Counted from the first letter of the stretch, positions 46,577-54,878 are shown. The stretch: DNA of 64,000 bases from Zhihengliuella sp. ISTPL4 (GCF_002848265.1 NZ_CP025422.1:2014727-2078726); one strand, 5' to 3'. Program-made: numbers and translations. Notes: generated from the sequence alone by a model not told the origin.

Positions 46577-46885
46577 GTGTTTTCGATGCTCGCGGATGCG
46601 ACGCGGGTGCGGATCATTCTCGCGCTGCGGGATGAGGAGCTTTCGGTGAACCACCTCGCCGATATCGTCGACAAGTCCCCCGCTGCCGTCTCCCAGCACC
46701 TCGCGAAGCTCCGCCTGGCGCGGATCGTGCTGGCGCGGCAAGAGGGCACGAAGGTGTTCTACCGGCTCACGAACGAGCACGCCCGGCAGCTCGTCGCGGA
46801 CGCGATCTTCCAAGCACAGCACTCGCTGAGCAACGACCCTCCGCACCACCGCGGCGAGCACCCCTCGCCGGAGGACCGCCGCTGA
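46577..46885 (+). CDS. ArsR/SmtB family metal-sensing repressor
   Basis: A 102-residue winged-helix repressor. SMLADATRVRIILALRDEEL, DIVDKSPAAVSQHLAKLRLA and EGTKVFYRLTNEHARQLVAD are the helix-turn-helix and wing of the nickel/cobalt-type (NmtR/KmtR-like) subgroup, and HHRGEH in the tail could bind metal. The GTG at 46577 is used; the ATG at 46586 is an alternative, and homologues usually have about 10 more residues, so the N-terminus may be damaged. It overlaps the MFS fragment by 1 base (TGATG), forming an operon. Confidence 0.75.
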   Translation: MFSMLADATRVRIILALRDEELSVNHLADIVDKSPAAVSQHLAKLRLARIVLARQEGTKVFYRLTNEHARQLVADAIFQAQHSLSNDPPHHRGEHPSPEDRR

Positions 46886-47214
46886 TGCTGCGCGTTCTGC
46901 GCAACGTCACCTATGCGAAGCTGTTTGCCGCGCAGGTGATCGCCCTGTTGGGCACGGGGCTTCTCACGGTCGCGCTGGGACTGCTCGCGTTCGATATCGC
47001 GGGGGACGCCGCGGGGTCCGTGCTCGGCACGGCACTGAAGATCAAGATGGTCGCCTATGTTGGCGTCGCGCCCCTGATTGCGGCAGTGGTAGACCGGTTG
47101 CCGAGGAAGGCGGTGCTCGTGGCGGCCGACGTGGTGCGGCTGGTGATCGCCCTGATGTTGCCGTTTGTCACGGAAGCGTGGCAGATCTACCTGCTTGTCC
47201 TTCGATGCGCTTGA
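46885..47214 (+). pseudogene. MFS metal-efflux transporter, N-terminal fragment
   Basis: The first 105 residues of a major-facilitator protein with three spans: FAAQVIALLGTGLLTVALGL, MVAYVGVAPLIAAVVDRLPR (family loop with DRLPRK) and LVAADVVRLVIALMLPFVTE. It breaks off after WQIYLLVL, where homologues continue for about 300 residues. From there the sequence is the antisense of csoR. It is the partner of the ArsR gene and is certainly non-functional. Confidence 0.85.
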
Positions 47215-47299
47215 GGCGTGCGAGATAGCGGGCTTTGTCAGTGATGTACCCGTGGTCGCCGTGGTCGCAGGACGTTGTGGGGTTGGCAGTATCAGTCAT
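47168..47299 (-). pseudogene. csoR: CsoR copper repressor, N-terminal fragment
   Basis: A 43-residue frame starting MTDTANPTTSCDHGDHGYIT, then DKARYLARLKRIEGQA, the exact opening of CsoR/RcnR-type metal repressors (helix 1 with the RLKRIEGQ motif). The protein then runs into the reversed MFS gene (GRSATLP, stop). The copper-binding Cys-His-Cys of helices 2 and 3 are gone, so it cannot sense copper. It lies 22 bases after the stop of the copper ATPase gene on the same strand. Confidence 0.8.
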
Positions 47300-47320
47300 C
47301 TGGGTCTCCGGGCGGTGTCG

Positions 47321-49525
47321 TCATCGATTCAGAATGGCGCGGGTCGTGGTGTCGGGACGCAGATCGAGTCGGCGCAACAGCTGTGCGTTGAGGGCGACGA
47401 CGATTGTGGACAACGACATGAGGATCGCTCCGACCGACATCGGCAGCACGAAGCCGATGGGGGCGAGGATGCCGGCGGCGAGGGGCACGGAGATGAGGTT
47501 GTAGCCGGCGGCCCACCACAGATTCTGCTTCATCTTCCGGTACGAGGCCCGTGATAGTTCGATCACGGAGAGCACTGAGCGAGGGTCGTCGCTCGCGAGG
47601 ATGACACCGGCGGAGGCGATCGCGACATCTGTACCGGCCCCGATCGCGAGTCCGACGTCGGCCTGCGCGAGGGCGGGGGCGTCGTTGACGCCGTCGCCGA
47701 CCATCGCGACTTTCCGGTCCTCGTTTTGGAGCTCCTGGACCTTGGCGGCTTTGTCTTCGGGGCGGACCCCTGCGAAGACGCGGTCGATGCCGAGGTCCTG
47801 GGCGACTGTGTGCGCGACGGCTTCGGCGTCGCCGGTGATCATCACGACCTGCACGCCGAGCGCGTGGAGGGCGTCGACGGCTTCGCGGGATTCCGTACGC
47901 ACCTCGTCGGCGAGCTTCAGGGCACCGAGAACGCGCCCATCCTGGGTGACATGCAGGATGATGGCGCCATCTGCACGCCACTGATCGGCGATCGGGAGCT
48001 CATCCGCACTCTCCTCGGACAGCAGGTGCGGTCCGCCGACCCGGACAGTCGTTCCCTCGACGGTTGCGGTGACGCCCACGGCGGGTGATGACGTGAAGTC
48101 CGCACTGCGTGGCACAGTGAGTTGCTTTCCGGCAGCCGCGCGGACGATGGCCTTCGCAAGGGGGTGCTCGCTGTCGGCCTCGGCCGCCGCGGCCAAGACG
48201 AGAACCCGGTCGGGGTCGGCGCCGTCAACGGCGGAGACTTCGGAGACGACAGGCTCACCCTTGGTGAGGGTGCCGGTCTTATCGAACAGCACCGTGTCGA
48301 CGGTGCGCATGCTCTCCAGGGCGAGCCGGTCCTTGACGAGCACGCCCCCGCGCGCGGCGCGTTCGGTAGCGATGGAGACGACCAGCGGAATGGCCAGGCC
48401 CAGCGCGTGCGGGCAGGCGATGACCAGAACCGTGATCGTGCGGATGACAGCAGCATCGGGGAACCCGATGAGCGTCCACACGATCGCCGTGGTCGCCGCA
48501 GCGCCGAGGGCGAACCAGAACAACCACGCGGCGGCCGTGTCGGCGAGACGCTGCGCGCGGGAAGAGGAACTCTGCGCCTCCGTCACCAGGCGCTGGATAC
48601 CGGCCAGCGTCGTATCATCACCGGTCGCGGTGATCTCCACTCGAAGACCCGAGTCGGTGGCTACGGTTCCTGCCGTGACCTGGTCGCCGATGCTGCGTTC
48701 CACGGTGCGGGATTCGCCGGTGACCATCGACTCGTCCATGGATGCGCGTCCATCGACGATACGTCCGTCTGCGGGGACGCTTCCACCGGGCCGCACGACC
48801 ACGACATCGCCGACGACGAGGGCGGCGGGCGAGACGGTGACGACCTGGTCGCCCTCAACTCGTTCCGCCTCATCCGGCAGGAGGGCGGCGAGGGAGTCGA
48901 GCGCCGACGTGGTCTGCGCGAGAGAGCGCATCTCGATCCAGTGCCCGAGCAGCATGATGACGATGAGGAGGGCGAGCTCCCACCAGAAATCAAGTTCATG
49001 GTGCAGGATGCCAAGCGTCGCACCCCAGGAGGCGACGAACGCGACCGTGATGGCCAGACCGATCAGCAGCATCATGCCCGGCTGGCGAGAGCGAATCTCA
49101 CTGACCGCGCCGACGAGGAACGGCTTGCCGCCCCAGACATACATGATCGTGCCGAGCACGGGCGACACCCACGAAAGACCCGGGACGTCGGGAAGGGCAT
49201 AGCCGAGGATCATCGAGAACATGCCAGAGAGCGCGACGGTGGGCACAGCCAGGACGAGCATGATCCAGAACAGCCGCCGGAACTGGCCGACGTGGTCGCC
49301 ATGTCCCGCATGCCCGCCGTGTCCACCGTGGCCGGACGGTGCGCCGTGGCCCTCGTGCGACGTCGACTCGCCATGCTCATGCGGGATTGCACGATGGTCC
49401 GTCTGCGAACCGTGCGCTGTGGCGGTCACCGCGGGAGGGTCCGACGGAGCGTGGCCGTGCGCCACATGATCGTGATCGGCGTGTGCGTGGTCCGCGCCGC
49501 CACTGTGCGGGGTGCTCATGGACAT
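47321..49525 (-). CDS. copB: Copper-exporting P1B-type ATPase (CopB-like, His-rich N-terminus)
   Basis: A 734-residue ATP-driven metal pump in the cytoplasmic membrane. The first 80 residues are packed with His (HADHDHVAHGHAP, HEGHGAPSGHGGHGGHAGHG) and would bind metal. The membrane metal site is CPH (VIACPHALGLAIP), which marks the CopB subgroup rather than the CPC CopA type. The phosphorylated Asp is in LFDKTGTLT, the actuator has SMVTGESRTV, and GDGVNDAPALAQADVGLAIG is the hinge. Substrate is Cu+, Cu2+ or Ag+. It follows the YHS gene and is likely controlled from the CsoR box at 49905. Confidence 0.92.
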   Translation of the reverse strand: MSMSTPHSGGADHAHADHDHVAHGHAPSDPPAVTATAHGSQTDHRAIPHEHGESTSHEGHGAPSGHGGHGGHAGHGDHVGQFRRLFWIMLVLAVPTVALSGMFSMILGYALPDVPGLSWVSPVLGTIMYVWGGKPFLVGAVSEIRSRQPGMMLLIGLAITVAFVASWGATLGILHHELDFWWELALLIVIMLLGHWIEMRSLAQTTSALDSLAALLPDEAERVEGDQVVTVSPAALVVGDVVVVRPGGSVPADGRIVDGRASMDESMVTGESRTVERSIGDQVTAGTVATDSGLRVEITATGDDTTLAGIQRLVTEAQSSSSRAQRLADTAAAWLFWFALGAAATTAIVWTLIGFPDAAVIRTITVLVIACPHALGLAIPLVVSIATERAARGGVLVKDRLALESMRTVDTVLFDKTGTLTKGEPVVSEVSAVDGADPDRVLVLAAAAEADSEHPLAKAIVRAAAGKQLTVPRSADFTSSPAVGVTATVEGTTVRVGGPHLLSEESADELPIADQWRADGAIILHVTQDGRVLGALKLADEVRTESREAVDALHALGVQVVMITGDAEAVAHTVAQDLGIDRVFAGVRPEDKAAKVQELQNEDRKVAMVGDGVNDAPALAQADVGLAIGAGTDVAIASAGVILASDDPRSVLSVIELSRASYRKMKQNLWWAAGYNLISVPLAAGILAPIGFVLPMSVGAILMSLSTIVVALNAQLLRRLDLRPDTTTRAILNR

Positions 49526-49591
49526 ATCCTCCTGGGAGTTGGTGAACGGTGCAGGTCAAAATGCTGCAGCCTGCACGTGACTGCCGCTGTT

Positions 49592-49852
49592 TCAGACGGC
49601 GGCGGTGGCGTATCTGGCTGGGTCAGCGTCGAATGCGGGGCCGCATCCGGCGCAGCAGAAGTAGTACCGGTTGCCTCCGTAGTCGCGGAACAAGCCGGCG
49701 GCTTCCGCGTCCGCCTTGACGACGGTGCTGCCCACCATGACGGGGCATTCGGCGTACTCATGCGCGGACCGGGTGAGAAGGTCCTTGCGTCCTTCGGCAG
49801 AGACAGCGCCAGGGTTGTGGCCGCAGCAGGATCCCATGATGGAGTCGGACAT
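49592..49852 (-). CDS. YHS-domain metal-binding protein
   Basis: An 86-residue soluble protein. AECPVMVGSTVVKADAEAAG contains the CPVM start of a YHS/TRASH metal-binding domain, and YGGNRYYFCCAGCGPAFDAD holds the second Cys cluster. An additional CCGH motif sits near the N-terminus. Such proteins bind copper or other soft metals and often accompany copper ATPases, as here. It is first in the minus-strand copper operon, with the CsoR box 53-69 bases upstream. Confidence 0.88.
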   Translation of the reverse strand: MSDSIMGSCCGHNPGAVSAEGRKDLLTRSAHEYAECPVMVGSTVVKADAEAAGLFRDYGGNRYYFCCAGCGPAFDADPARYATAAV

Positions 49853-49904
49853 GTGATATTCATCTCTCGATCGGTACGGACGGGATGTCTTACGCCCAAA
49901 CCAT

Positions 49905-49921
49905 ATACCCCTATGGGGTAT
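49905..49921. promoter_or_regulatory. CsoR operator (perfect palindrome)
   Basis: ATACCCCTATGGGGTAT is an exact 7+3+7 palindrome of the standard CsoR-box type. It lies between the divergent YHS/copB operon and the DUF6153-DUF305 genes and could control both. Confidence 0.85.
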
Positions 49922-50044
49922 CCCGGATACGATGGGTAGATGGTTGCGGCCTGTCTCCCGCTATCCGCGTGCGAGGCCGGTCGCCACCCGATGAGGCGCA
50001 TAGTCCGCGGTGTTAGCATTCTGAACAGGATGAAGGGTTCCCAC

Positions 50045-50494
50045 ATGCATGCCGCGTTTCGCAGCGCACGCCCGCAGCTGTCGGTGCGCGCGGTGTTGAT
50101 GCTGGGCGCGGCCACGCTCATGGTCATCGTCGGGCTGCTGGCGATGCATACCTTCACCGCCGAACCTGCCGGGCACGGCTCAACCGGGCTCACCCACTCA
50201 ACATCCTCAGCAGGCGACGAGCACGTCACTGACGTGATGGGCAGCCCCGACAGCGCGGACACCGCCTGCGATGGGCCCTGTCACGTAAGCACCGGGACCG
50301 GCCAGGGCCACAACGACATGCTGGCGGCGTGCGTGCTCGCGCTGCTCGCTGGTCTCCTGCTGCTGCTTCCTCCGACGCTGGTCCACGGTCGCGGCCTGCC
50401 CCTCCACCGCGTGACGATCCCGGTTAGGTGGGATGCGACCAGTGTCCTTCCGCGGGCTCCTTCGCTCACGTTCCTTTCGATAAGTCGCACCTGA
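50045..50494 (+). CDS. DUF6153 family membrane protein
   Basis: A 149-residue protein with two spans: VLMLGAATLMVIVGLLAMHT near the N-terminus and MLAACVLALLAGLLLLLPPT near the C-terminus, separated by a His/Cys-containing loop (CDGPCHVSTG, GHGSTG). DUF6153 proteins are found in actinobacterial copper islands and their role is unknown. The ATG at 50045 is preferred because AAGGG lies 7 bases before it; earlier in-frame ATGs (49940, 50030) lack this. Its last codons form the left arm of an inverted repeat with the next gene's ribosome site. Confidence 0.75.
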   Translation: MHAAFRSARPQLSVRAVLMLGAATLMVIVGLLAMHTFTAEPAGHGSTGLTHSTSSAGDEHVTDVMGSPDSADTACDGPCHVSTGTGQGHNDMLAACVLALLAGLLLLLPPTLVHGRGLPLHRVTIPVRWDATSVLPRAPSLTFLSISRT

Positions 50495-50581
50495 GTAGTC
50501 GCCGCCGATCCGAGCGGTCGGTTTCGCGGCGCCCCCTGGCGCCGTTACTTGCGCAACCCTCATACGACTTATCGAAGGAAC
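50470..50581 (+). promoter_or_regulatory. Long-range inverted repeat covering the DUF305 ribosome site
   Basis: GTTCCTTTCGATAAGTCG (50470-50487) and CGACTTATCGAAGGAAC (50565-50581) are reverse complements apart from one extra T. The right arm contains the GAAGGA ribosome site of the DUF305 gene and the left arm lies in the 3' end of the DUF6153 gene, so folding of the joint mRNA would hide the ribosome site. Confidence 0.6.
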
Positions 50582-50585
50582 AATT

Positions 50586-51194
50586 ATGAACAAGAAGATC
50601 CCCCTCGCTGTCAGTACCGGCATCCTGACACTCGCGCTGGCGCTCAGCGGCTGCGCGGACAACAGCACCGCACCGTTTAGCGAGACCACCTCCCCGTCGC
50701 AGTCGTCGTCGACCTCACAGGCGACTGAGGCGGATGAGATGTTCGTCACGATGATGATCCCGCATCACCAGCAGGCCATCGAGATGTCCGACATCCTGCT
50801 CGCCAAGGACGGCGTCGACGCACGCGTGGTCGAGCTCGCCGAACAGATCAAAGCAGCGCAGGGTCCCGAAATCGACAAGATGCTCGGATGGCTCGAAGAC
50901 TGGGGCGTGGACTACGCCCCTGACTCCATGGGCGGCATGGACCATGGGTCAATGGGCGGTGACGACAGCATGATGTCCGAAGAAGACATGACCCTGCTGG
51001 AGAACGCAGACGCCGCCGAGGCCAGCCGTCTGTTCCTCGAACAGATGATCGTGCACCACGAAGGTGCCGTCGGCATGGCGCAAACTGCCCTTGACGAGGC
51101 GCAGAACCCGGACGTCCTCGACCTCGCACAGCAAGTGATCGACGATCAGACCGCAGAGATCGCCACAATGCAGGAACTCCTGGAACAGCTCTAG
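50586..51194 (+). CDS. DUF305 domain lipoprotein
   Basis: A 202-residue exported protein. The leader GILTLALALSGCADNS has a lipobox (LSGC). The DUF305 core is ferritin-like and helical with repeated MMIPHHQQAIEMSDILL and QMIVHHEGAVGMAQTALDEA. The HH pairs and a Met/Asp/His-rich loop (SMGGMDHGSMGGDDSMM) fit copper binding outside the cell. It follows DUF6153 in the same operon and ends before a hairpin at 51200. Confidence 0.92.
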   Translation: MNKKIPLAVSTGILTLALALSGCADNSTAPFSETTSPSQSSSTSQATEADEMFVTMMIPHHQQAIEMSDILLAKDGVDARVVELAEQIKAAQGPEIDKMLGWLEDWGVDYAPDSMGGMDHGSMGGDDSMMSEEDMTLLENADAAEASRLFLEQMIVHHEGAVGMAQTALDEAQNPDVLDLAQQVIDDQTAEIATMQELLEQL

Positions 51195-51199
51195 GACCC

Positions 51200-51229
51200 G
51201 GGCGGGCCGAGAAAACGTTCGGCCCGCCC
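51200..51229 (+). terminator. Hairpin after the DUF305 gene
   Basis: An 11-bp stem GGGCGGGCCGA / TCGGCCCGCCC with an 8-base loop starts 6 bases after the stop. Confidence 0.6.
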
Positions 51230-51337
51230 TCACCTGCCACCTCTTTGCCACGCCCTCGACATCCATTACATGTCGGTGCGCTCCTGCCGCGCGCGCCGCG
51301 AAGCCAGGCCGTCCCGCGGCCGCCACCGGAAGCCATC

Positions 51338-52177
51338 ATGAAACGCTCACTCCTTCTCGCCACTGCCACGGTGACCGCCCTCGCCGTCATCGCCACCGGC
51401 TGCACCGCAACACCGCTCGGAAACCCCGACTCGGCACCCCGCATCGACCACATCCACGGCATCGCCGAAGACCCACGTGGCGATGACCTGCTCATCGCCA
51501 CGCACAACGGCATCTTCACCCTCGACCCCGGCGGGAAGATCTCCGGCCCGATCGGCGGACACGATTTCGACGCCATGGGATTCACCGCCTGGAAAGACAC
51601 GCTGTTCGCGTCCGGACACCCCGGGGAAGACACCCCGCCTGAACTGGGAGCCCCGAACCTCGGCATCATCCGCAGCGACGACTACGGGAACTCCTGGTCC
51701 CCGATCGCCCTCAACGGGACCACCGACTTCCACGTCCTGACCGCAGGACCCGACGGCGTCCTGTACGGCATCCCTTCCAGTCAGGTGAACCTACTCACCA
51801 GCACCGACGAGGGAAGCACCTGGACAGAGCGTGCACCCCTCGGCGCCGCTGATCTCGCCGCCACCGAATCCGGCGTGTACGCCGCCGCCGAAGAAGGCCT
51901 CCTCCTCAGCACCGACGGCGGCAACACCTTCACGCCCGTCGATGCGGCCCCTGTCCTGTACGCCCTGGAGGCGCGCACGGACGGCACCCTTCTTGGTGCT
52001 GGTACGGACGGCGTCCTGTGGTCACAGGACGAAAGCGGTGCCTGGCAGCAGCTGGAATCGCTGCGCGGCGCCGTGCAAGCCCTCTCCGTCATCGACGAGC
52101 GCATCATCCTCGTTGACGACCGTGGCATCGTCGAGATCTCCACAAACGGCACGACCGTCCTCAGCCCCGCCCAATAG
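51338..52177 (+). CDS. F510_1955 family beta-propeller lipoprotein (sialidase-like fold)
   Basis: A 279-residue lipoprotein. The leader ends ALAVIATGCTA. The mature part is a beta-propeller with repeated Asp-box-like motifs: SDDYGNSWSP, STDEGSTWTE and STDGGNTFTP (S-x-D-x-G-x-T-W). It begins IDHIHGIAEDPRGDDLLIAT, which is characteristic of the F510_1955 family found in copper and metal islands of Gram-positives. Enzyme activity is not established. The ATG at 51338 precedes the leader; upstream in-frame sequence is Arg/Pro-rich shadow. Confidence 0.8.
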   Translation: MKRSLLLATATVTALAVIATGCTATPLGNPDSAPRIDHIHGIAEDPRGDDLLIATHNGIFTLDPGGKISGPIGGHDFDAMGFTAWKDTLFASGHPGEDTPPELGAPNLGIIRSDDYGNSWSPIALNGTTDFHVLTAGPDGVLYGIPSSQVNLLTSTDEGSTWTERAPLGAADLAATESGVYAAAEEGLLLSTDGGNTFTPVDAAPVLYALEARTDGTLLGAGTDGVLWSQDESGAWQQLESLRGAVQALSVIDERIILVDDRGIVEISTNGTTVLSPAQ

Positions 52178-52218
52178 GGGGGCGGATACCGACAAAGCCC
52201 CGCGCTCCAAGACTTCTC

Positions 52219-52335
52219 ATGAACAAGCCCAAGAACCCATTGCGGAATCTCACGTTCTTCATCACAGCCGCGACGATCGCCGTCGCCCTCCTCGCCATCG
52301 CCAGTTTCCTCACGATCGGAGCGATCTTCCAATGA
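52219..52335 (+). CDS. Small single-span membrane protein (38 aa)
   Basis: A basic N-terminus (MNKPKNPLRN) is followed by one hydrophobic span (LTFFITAATIAVALLAIASF) and a short tail ending FQ. It overlaps the next gene by 4 bases (ATGA), which supports translation. It is of the kind of microprotein found in metal-resistance operons. No known family. Confidence 0.55.
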   Translation: MNKPKNPLRNLTFFITAATIAVALLAIASFLTIGAIFQ

Positions 52336-52592
52336 CCCGCGCCGGAACCCACCCGCTCGATCCTGTGCGAACGCATCGACGCCTCGTTCGCCTCGGGTAC
52401 GTGCTCCTGGCCACGGGCCCGGTCCTCGCACTCGCGCACTTGCTGAGCGACACGCAATCGACCGATGCCGCCTGGTGGACCTACACAGTCGCCAGCTACG
52501 ACATCGCGCTGATCATCGTCATGGCTGCCGTGGCATTGATCCTGCGGGATCCCCCGCCTGGGGGAACGGATCAGCGAGACACTGCGCCCTGA
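52332..52592 (+). CDS. Small two-span membrane protein
   Basis: An 86-residue protein with spans at about 21-40 (LGYVLLATGPVLALAHLL) and 50-72 (VASYDIALIIVMAAVALILR). The cytoplasmic ends are Arg-rich and Pro/Gly-rich. The ATG overlaps the stop of the 38-residue gene. Its function is unknown; the surrounding genes point to copper or envelope stress. Confidence 0.6.
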   Translation: MTRAGTHPLDPVRTHRRLVRLGYVLLATGPVLALAHLLSDTQSTDAAWWTYTVASYDIALIIVMAAVALILRDPPPGGTDQRDTAP

Positions 52593-52709
52593 GCGTTGAG
52601 GCCGCATCACGGCTGGGGTTACCATGCCCTCCCGGGGTATTCAACGGGGTGTCGCAGGCGACACCGTGATCGTAGTTTGAGAGTTCCAGGACGACGAGAG
52701 GATTCGATC

Positions 52710-53111
52710 ATGACTGTCGTGGCAGAAATGCTCCGCTCCTATCCGAAGGACCTCGGACAGGTCGACCAGAAGGCGCTCGTGGACTGTATCGAGGCCTGCA
52801 TGGACTGCGCCCAATCGTGCACCGCATGCGCGGATGCGTGCCTGAGCGAGGAGATGGTCTCAGAGCTCACGAAGTGCATCCGCACGAACCTGGACTGCGC
52901 CGACCTCTGCGACACCACCGCGCGCATCCTGTCCCGACACACCGGCTACGACACCAACCTCACCCGGGCAGCCCTGGAAGCGTGCCGCACCGCGTGCGCG
53001 AGCTGCGCCGACGAGTGCGAGAAGCACACCATGCACGAACACTGCACCGTGTGTGCCGCGGCCTGCCGGCGATGCGAAGACGCGTGCGCCACACTCCTCG
53101 CAACCCTCTGA
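52710..53111 (+). CDS. Four-helix-bundle copper-binding protein (Csp-like)
   Basis: A 133-residue Cys-rich protein with 17 Cys spaced every three or four residues along helices: VDCIEACMDCAQSCTACADA, CIRTNLDCADLCDTTAR, CRTACASCADECEKHTMHEH and CTVCAAACRRCEDACATLL. This is the pattern of Csp copper-storage proteins (DUF326), which hold many Cu(I) inside a four-helix bundle. No signal peptide, so it is the cytosolic (Csp3-like) form. GACGAGAGGATTCG gives a ribosome site. Confidence 0.9.
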   Translation: MTVVAEMLRSYPKDLGQVDQKALVDCIEACMDCAQSCTACADACLSEEMVSELTKCIRTNLDCADLCDTTARILSRHTGYDTNLTRAALEACRTACASCADECEKHTMHEHCTVCAAACRRCEDACATLLATL

Positions 53112-53168
53112 ACCGGACGCTCGTCAACCGCGCGACGCGCAACCAATCCAGACGAACAGGTGAATCAC

Positions 53169-53765
53169 ATGTCACAGGACGCCCATGAAGGAAGCGAACG
53201 ACAAGCAAAGGACAAGAAGCACGGCTCGCTGAAGATGTACCTGCGTTTCGCGGCGATGATCCTCACCGGCATGGTCGTGATGTACTGGACGATGTTCGCC
53301 GGAGTGTGGGAATGGGGACACATCCGCTTCAGCGAGAGCCGCATATTCATGGCCCTCACCATGGGCGGCGCCATGGGCCTCGTCATGCTCGCCTGGATGC
53401 TGAACATGTACAAGAACACCAAAGCGAACATCGCCGTCGTCATCGTCAGCGTCCTCCTGCTCGGAGGCGGCGTCGCGCTCGACCGTAGCCAGATCACCGT
53501 CGACGACACCGCATACATGCGGGCCATGATTCCCCACCACTCCCTTGCGATCACCAGATCTGAACGAGCGCAGATTCAGGACATCCGGGTCTGCGAGCTC
53601 GCCGTCGGAATCAGCGAAGCTCAGCGGCGAGAGATCCTAGAAATGGACTGGCTGATCGACGATATTGAACGCAACGGACTCGCCACGACACCCGAGGACG
53701 CGCAGAACCGGCCCGTTCCCGACTTCGACCGGGCTGCCGACCGTGAATGCACCGACGACGAGTAG
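53169..53765 (+). CDS. DUF305 domain membrane protein
   Basis: A 198-residue protein with three spans (about 22-44 FAAMILTGMVVMYWTMFA, 58-78, 82-102) followed by a short DUF305-like domain (AYMRAMIPHHSLAITRSERA). The HH pair and membrane segment match the copper-island type of DUF305 protein. A GTG nine bases earlier (53160) is an alternative start; the ATG has AGGTG seven bases upstream. It ends the plus-strand copper operon. Confidence 0.8.
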   Translation: MSQDAHEGSERQAKDKKHGSLKMYLRFAAMILTGMVVMYWTMFAGVWEWGHIRFSESRIFMALTMGGAMGLVMLAWMLNMYKNTKANIAVVIVSVLLLGGGVALDRSQITVDDTAYMRAMIPHHSLAITRSERAQIQDIRVCELAVGISEAQRREILEMDWLIDDIERNGLATTPEDAQNRPVPDFDRAADRECTDDE

Positions 53766-54093
53766 CGACGCCCGGGCGCGGCCCAGATGTCTGCGACGAG
53801 ATAGTCACCAAGGTCCGCTGAAAGTCCCCACCGAATGAGTTTCGGAGAGCCACTGCGGCAGCTCGCCGTGAGACTCTAACCGAATCAGTCAGAAACGATG
53901 GGTTGCGCGACACCTGCCGTCGCCGTTCGCGAACGGACTGCGTGTGTCTCCGCGAGATCAGCCGGAAACCCTTGCCGTTTGGTGGTTATGACGAACGTTT
54001 GTGGCAGGCCTTCCGAGCCTTAGTTCTGGACCGCGCCGAAAACGATCGTTTTCGGCTGGAGTCGAATCCGCCTTCGGTAGATTCTGCGCATGA
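53766..54093. other. Junction stretch with a 22-bp palindrome
   Basis: About 330 bases without a gene. A perfect palindrome spans 54035-54056 (arm GCCGAAAACGA). It separates the copper genes from the recombinase remnant and mercury genes. Confidence 0.5.
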
Positions 54094-54804
54094 GCGAGGA
54101 AACGAATCCAGCAGCACTGGTCGAGCATCAACCGCGCGAGCGGCGAAACGCTGACGACATACCCGCAGCGATCTCTCGACGGCTTCCTCACCGGTTCGCC
54201 CTCACAACGGGATGCCCTCGCGCCGTTCACCCGGTGGCTGCGACGGCACCGCCTGAGCCGCCTCCGGGTCGAGTTCCGCAGCCATCGCCTCGAAGGGCGC
54301 GACTACGCCGCCGACCATCGGTGGACGATGGCACGCGCGTTCATCACGCGAGACGACATGGATCCCGTGACGCGAGTCAGCGGATTGCTCGTCCTGTTCT
54401 ACGGGCTCCACCTGACCCGCATCGCAGCGATCACCCGCGCACAAGTCGATACGACCGCGCGCCCCATGACGCTGACGGTCGGAACTGAACCGATCGAGCT
54501 GCCCGAAGTCCTCGCCGAAGCAATGGTCCAGCTGCTCGACGGCAACCGCTCCGACACTTGGCTCTTCCCGGGCAGGAACCCGGGCCGACCGATCACCCCC
54601 GGGCCGCTCAGCCGTCGACTCCGTCAAGAAGGACTCCTCGCCGGCAGCGCTCGTGTCACCGCGCTGATGGACCTCACCCGACAACTGCATCCTCGAATCG
54701 TGTCCGACCTGCTCGGCATCACGGCGTCATCAGCTGCCGCCTGGGCACGCCTCTCCGGGGGCGAATGGTCCGACTATCCCGCGCTGCGCTCAACCTCGAC
54801 CTGA
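54094..54804 (+). pseudogene. Site-specific recombinase-like remnant
   Basis: An open frame starting directly after a stop at 54091-54093 and without a good start codon. LDGFLTGSPSQRDALAPFTR, ARAFITRDDMDPVTRVSGLL, LLVLFYGLHLTRIAAITRAQ and TALMDLTRQLHPRIVSDLLG follow the sequence pattern of the actinobacterial XerD-like recombinase family often found on plasmids and transposons. The Arg of the catalytic box (YGLHLTRIAAIT) is present, but no catalytic Tyr is evident, and the N-terminal two thirds of the family are missing. It probably marks the end of a former mobile element that carried the mercury genes. Confidence 0.55.
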
Positions 54805-54878
54805 GCACCAATGGCCTCCCGCTGCGCTTGCGCCTCCAGTGGGACTGCCTGGATTATCGGACAGACCCCCGGGCTTGG

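Noticed and set aside
52614..52650. A second CsoR-like site before the Csp gene
   Set aside because: Has a GGGGTA half but no matching second half at the right spacing.
53835..53858. Possible second copy of the tRNA-Phe 3' end (TCGGAGAGCCAC...GCGG)
   Set aside because: Only short matches broken by an insertion; the T-arm sequence before it is not repeated, so it does not qualify as an attachment site.
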